Source: Amphritea sp.
GTDB lineage: Bacteria; Pseudomonadota; Gammaproteobacteria; Pseudomonadales; Balneatricaceae
Assembly: GCA_018067325.1 (NCBI GenBank)
Contig: JAGPUU010000089.1
Coordinates: 1 to 7,445 of the forward strand
Direction: 5' to 3'
Length of the DNA: 7,445 bases
Position 1 is the first letter of the stretch; every line of letters starts with the position of its first letter. The notes under the pieces are model-generated. The model was given only the letters and a program-made list of their open reading frames with translations, made no database searches and was not told the DNA's origin. This document shows, piece by piece, positions 6,334 to 7,445 of this stretch. Position numbers and translations under genes: made by a program.

Positions 6334-6960
6334 ATGCGTGTTCACGAGATTAACCACCCTTTGGTAAAACATAAAATCAGTCTGATGCGGGCAGCAGACA
6401 TCAGCACCCGTGCCTTCCGCCAGTTAGCGGCAGAGGTGGGTGCTCTGCTGACTTATGAAGCGACTAAAGATCTGACCACTGAAACCTACCAATTTGAAGG
6501 TTGGTGCGGTGAGATGACCGGCGAACAGATCAAAGGGAAAAAGGTCACTGTGGTGCCAATTCTGCGGGCGGGGATTGGCATGCTGGACGGTGTTCTTGAT
6601 CTGATCCCCAGCGCTAAAATTAGTGTGGTTGGATTGTATAGGGATGAGGAAACGCTTCAGCCGGTTACCTATTTTGAGCGACTCACCAGTGATATGGAAG
6701 AGCGTATGGCGCTGGTGATTGATCCGATGCTGGCCACCGGTGGTTCAATGAATGCCACTATCAATATGTTGAAAAAAGCTGGCTGCACAGAGATTAAAGC
6801 ACTGGTGTTGGTGGCTGCTCCTGAAGGTATCAAGGCGGTGAACGAAGCTCATCCGGATGTAGAGTTATATACGGCGGCGGTGGACAGTCATCTCAACGAA
6901 AACGGATATATTATCCCGGGTTTGGGCGATGCCGGCGATAAGATCTTCGGTACTAAATAA
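6334..6960 (+). CDS. upp: Uracil phosphoribosyltransferase
   Basis: Upp converts uracil and PRPP to UMP and pyrophosphate, the main uracil salvage step in the cytoplasm. I take the ATG at 6334, which gives 208 residues, the same length as E. coli Upp, and the family N-terminus [24 protein letters not shown] at 6322-6326 lies seven bases upstream. An in-frame TTG at 6292 and ATG at 6295 would add a tail with no family match and are rejected. Visible motifs are [10 protein letters not shown] (74-83) with R78, the PRPP-binding loop [12 protein letters not shown] (128-139) with D130 and T135-S138, and the uracil-binding C-terminus [17 protein letters not shown] (192-208). All are intact. The uracil permease gene follows after 12 bases, the usual upp-uraA operon. 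Confidence 0.98.
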   Translation: MRVHEINHPLVKHKISLMRAADISTRAFRQLAAEVGALLTYEATKDLTTETYQFEGWCGEMTGEQIKGKKVTVVPILRAGIGMLDGVLDLIPSAKISVVGLYRDEETLQPVTYFERLTSDMEERMALVIDPMLATGGSMNATINMLKKAGCTEIKALVLVAAPEGIKAVNEAHPDVELYTAAVDSHLNENGYIIPGLGDAGDKIFGTK

Positions 6961-6972
6961 AGGGCAGTTCAG

Positions 6973-7445
6973 ATGACTCATAATATTGATGATAGCTTGG
7001 ACGGTAGTGAACCACTGTGGCGTACGGTGTTAGCCGGTTCTCAAATGCTGTTTGTTGCATTTGGTGCCTTGGTACTGATGCCGCTGTTGACCGGTATGGA
7101 CCCGAGTGTTGCGTTGTTTACCGCAGGCTTTGGTACGCTCCTGTTTCAATTTGTCACTAAGCGTCAGGTGCCTGTTTTTCTGGCCTCTTCGTTTGTTTTT
7201 ATCGCGCCGATTATCTACAGCACTCAAACCTGGGGAATGCCCGCTACATTAGGTGCGCTGTTCTTTGCTGGCCTGATGTATATGTTGTTGGCTCTGGCGG
7301 TTAAGATCCGCGGCGTTGGTTTTTTACACCGTTTGTTGCCCCCAGTAGTGGTTGGCCCGGTGATCATGGTCATTGGTCTTGGCCTGGCGCCTATTGCTGT
7401 AAATATGGCGATGGGCAAGGCAGGGGATGGCAGTATCGTGCTGTT
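6973..7445 (+). CDS. uraA: Uracil permease (NCS2 family), partial (C-terminus beyond right edge)
   Basis: This inner-membrane proton symporter imports uracil for Upp. The first 157 residues are present out of an expected 400-430. After a hydrophilic N-terminus (MTHNIDDSLDGSEPLW), hydrophobic segments lie at about 19-40, 45-62, 68-84, 91-111 and 121-142. The segment VPVFLASSFVFIAPI (66-80) matches the IPAYLGSSFAFISPV region of E. coli UraA. F74 falls at the position of the uracil-contacting F73, and A32 at that of A31. The histidine and glutamate residues of the later substrate site lie outside the window. The ATG at 6973 follows the upp stop by 12 bases. Its AGGG Shine-Dalgarno sequence (6961-6964) abuts the upp stop codon, which argues for coupled expression. 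Assignment as uracil rather than xanthine transporter rests on sequence resemblance and on upp next door. Confidence 0.93.
   Translation, partial: MTHNIDDSLDGSEPLWRTVLAGSQMLFVAFGALVLMPLLTGMDPSVALFTAGFGTLLFQFVTKRQVPVFLASSFVFIAPIIYSTQTWGMPATLGALFFAGLMYMLLALAVKIRGVGFLHRLLPPVVVGPVIMVIGLGLAPIAVNMAMGKAGDGSIVL

Noticed and set aside
6249..6353. A 34-codon frame ([10 protein letters not shown]...) that could be a pyrimidine leader peptide overlapping the upp start.
   Set aside because: Its ATG lies inside the candidate -10 box, upstream of the expected transcript start, and it has no proper ribosome binding site or terminator-attenuator after it.
7030..7418. Minus-strand open frames opposite uraA.
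   Set aside because: They are antisense to a clear membrane transporter, giving basic, proline-rich products that are the usual mirror of hydrophobic codons.

Overview
The window looks like chromosomal housekeeping DNA from a gammaproteobacterium, probably from the Oceanospirillales/Pseudomonadales side. The reasons are the close match of AccC, Upp and PrmA to their enterobacterial and pseudomonad relatives, the gene order aroQ-accB-accC-prmA-(zinc-ribbon DUF3426 gene), and a DUF2333 protein of the kind found in pseudomonads and marine relatives. Base composition looks even, near half GC, and I see no insertion sequence, phage gene, tRNA, rRNA or CRISPR array. The genus assignment is inference.

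Left half, minus strand (read right to left): aroQ (type II dehydroquinase), accB (biotin carrier protein) and accC (biotin carboxylase) form a tight cluster with gaps of 25-29 bases, ended by a strong intrinsic terminator at 1623-1649. A weak promoter-like sequence follows, then prmA (ribosomal protein L11 methyltransferase). Twelve bases further is a zinc-ribbon/DUF3426 gene that runs off the left edge. A perfect 22-base palindrome lies inside this last gene.

Centre: a 336-base divergent intergenic region (3949-4284) separates aroQ from a rightward pair. It holds a perfect 8-bp-stem hairpin and a good sigma70-type promoter. The rightward pair is a single-pass membrane DUF2333 protein and, 39 bases later, a ParA-type ATPase without a ParB partner in view. 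The pair ends at an intrinsic terminator at 6187-6211.

Right end, plus strand: upp (uracil phosphoribosyltransferase) and, 12 bases later, the start of uraA (uracil permease, cut by the window edge) form a uracil salvage operon. The candidate upp promoter is followed by an A-run plus T5 plus G-run at the expected start site. This resembles the start regions through which E. coli upp, codBA and pyrBI sense UTP.

Together the window covers the committed steps feeding fatty-acid synthesis, one step of aromatic biosynthesis, a translation-related modification, and pyrimidine salvage. The parts least explained by known biology are the DUF2333-ParA pair and the non-coding signals around it and upp. 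I did not find a clear new multi-gene system; the DUF2333-ParA pair is the nearest candidate.
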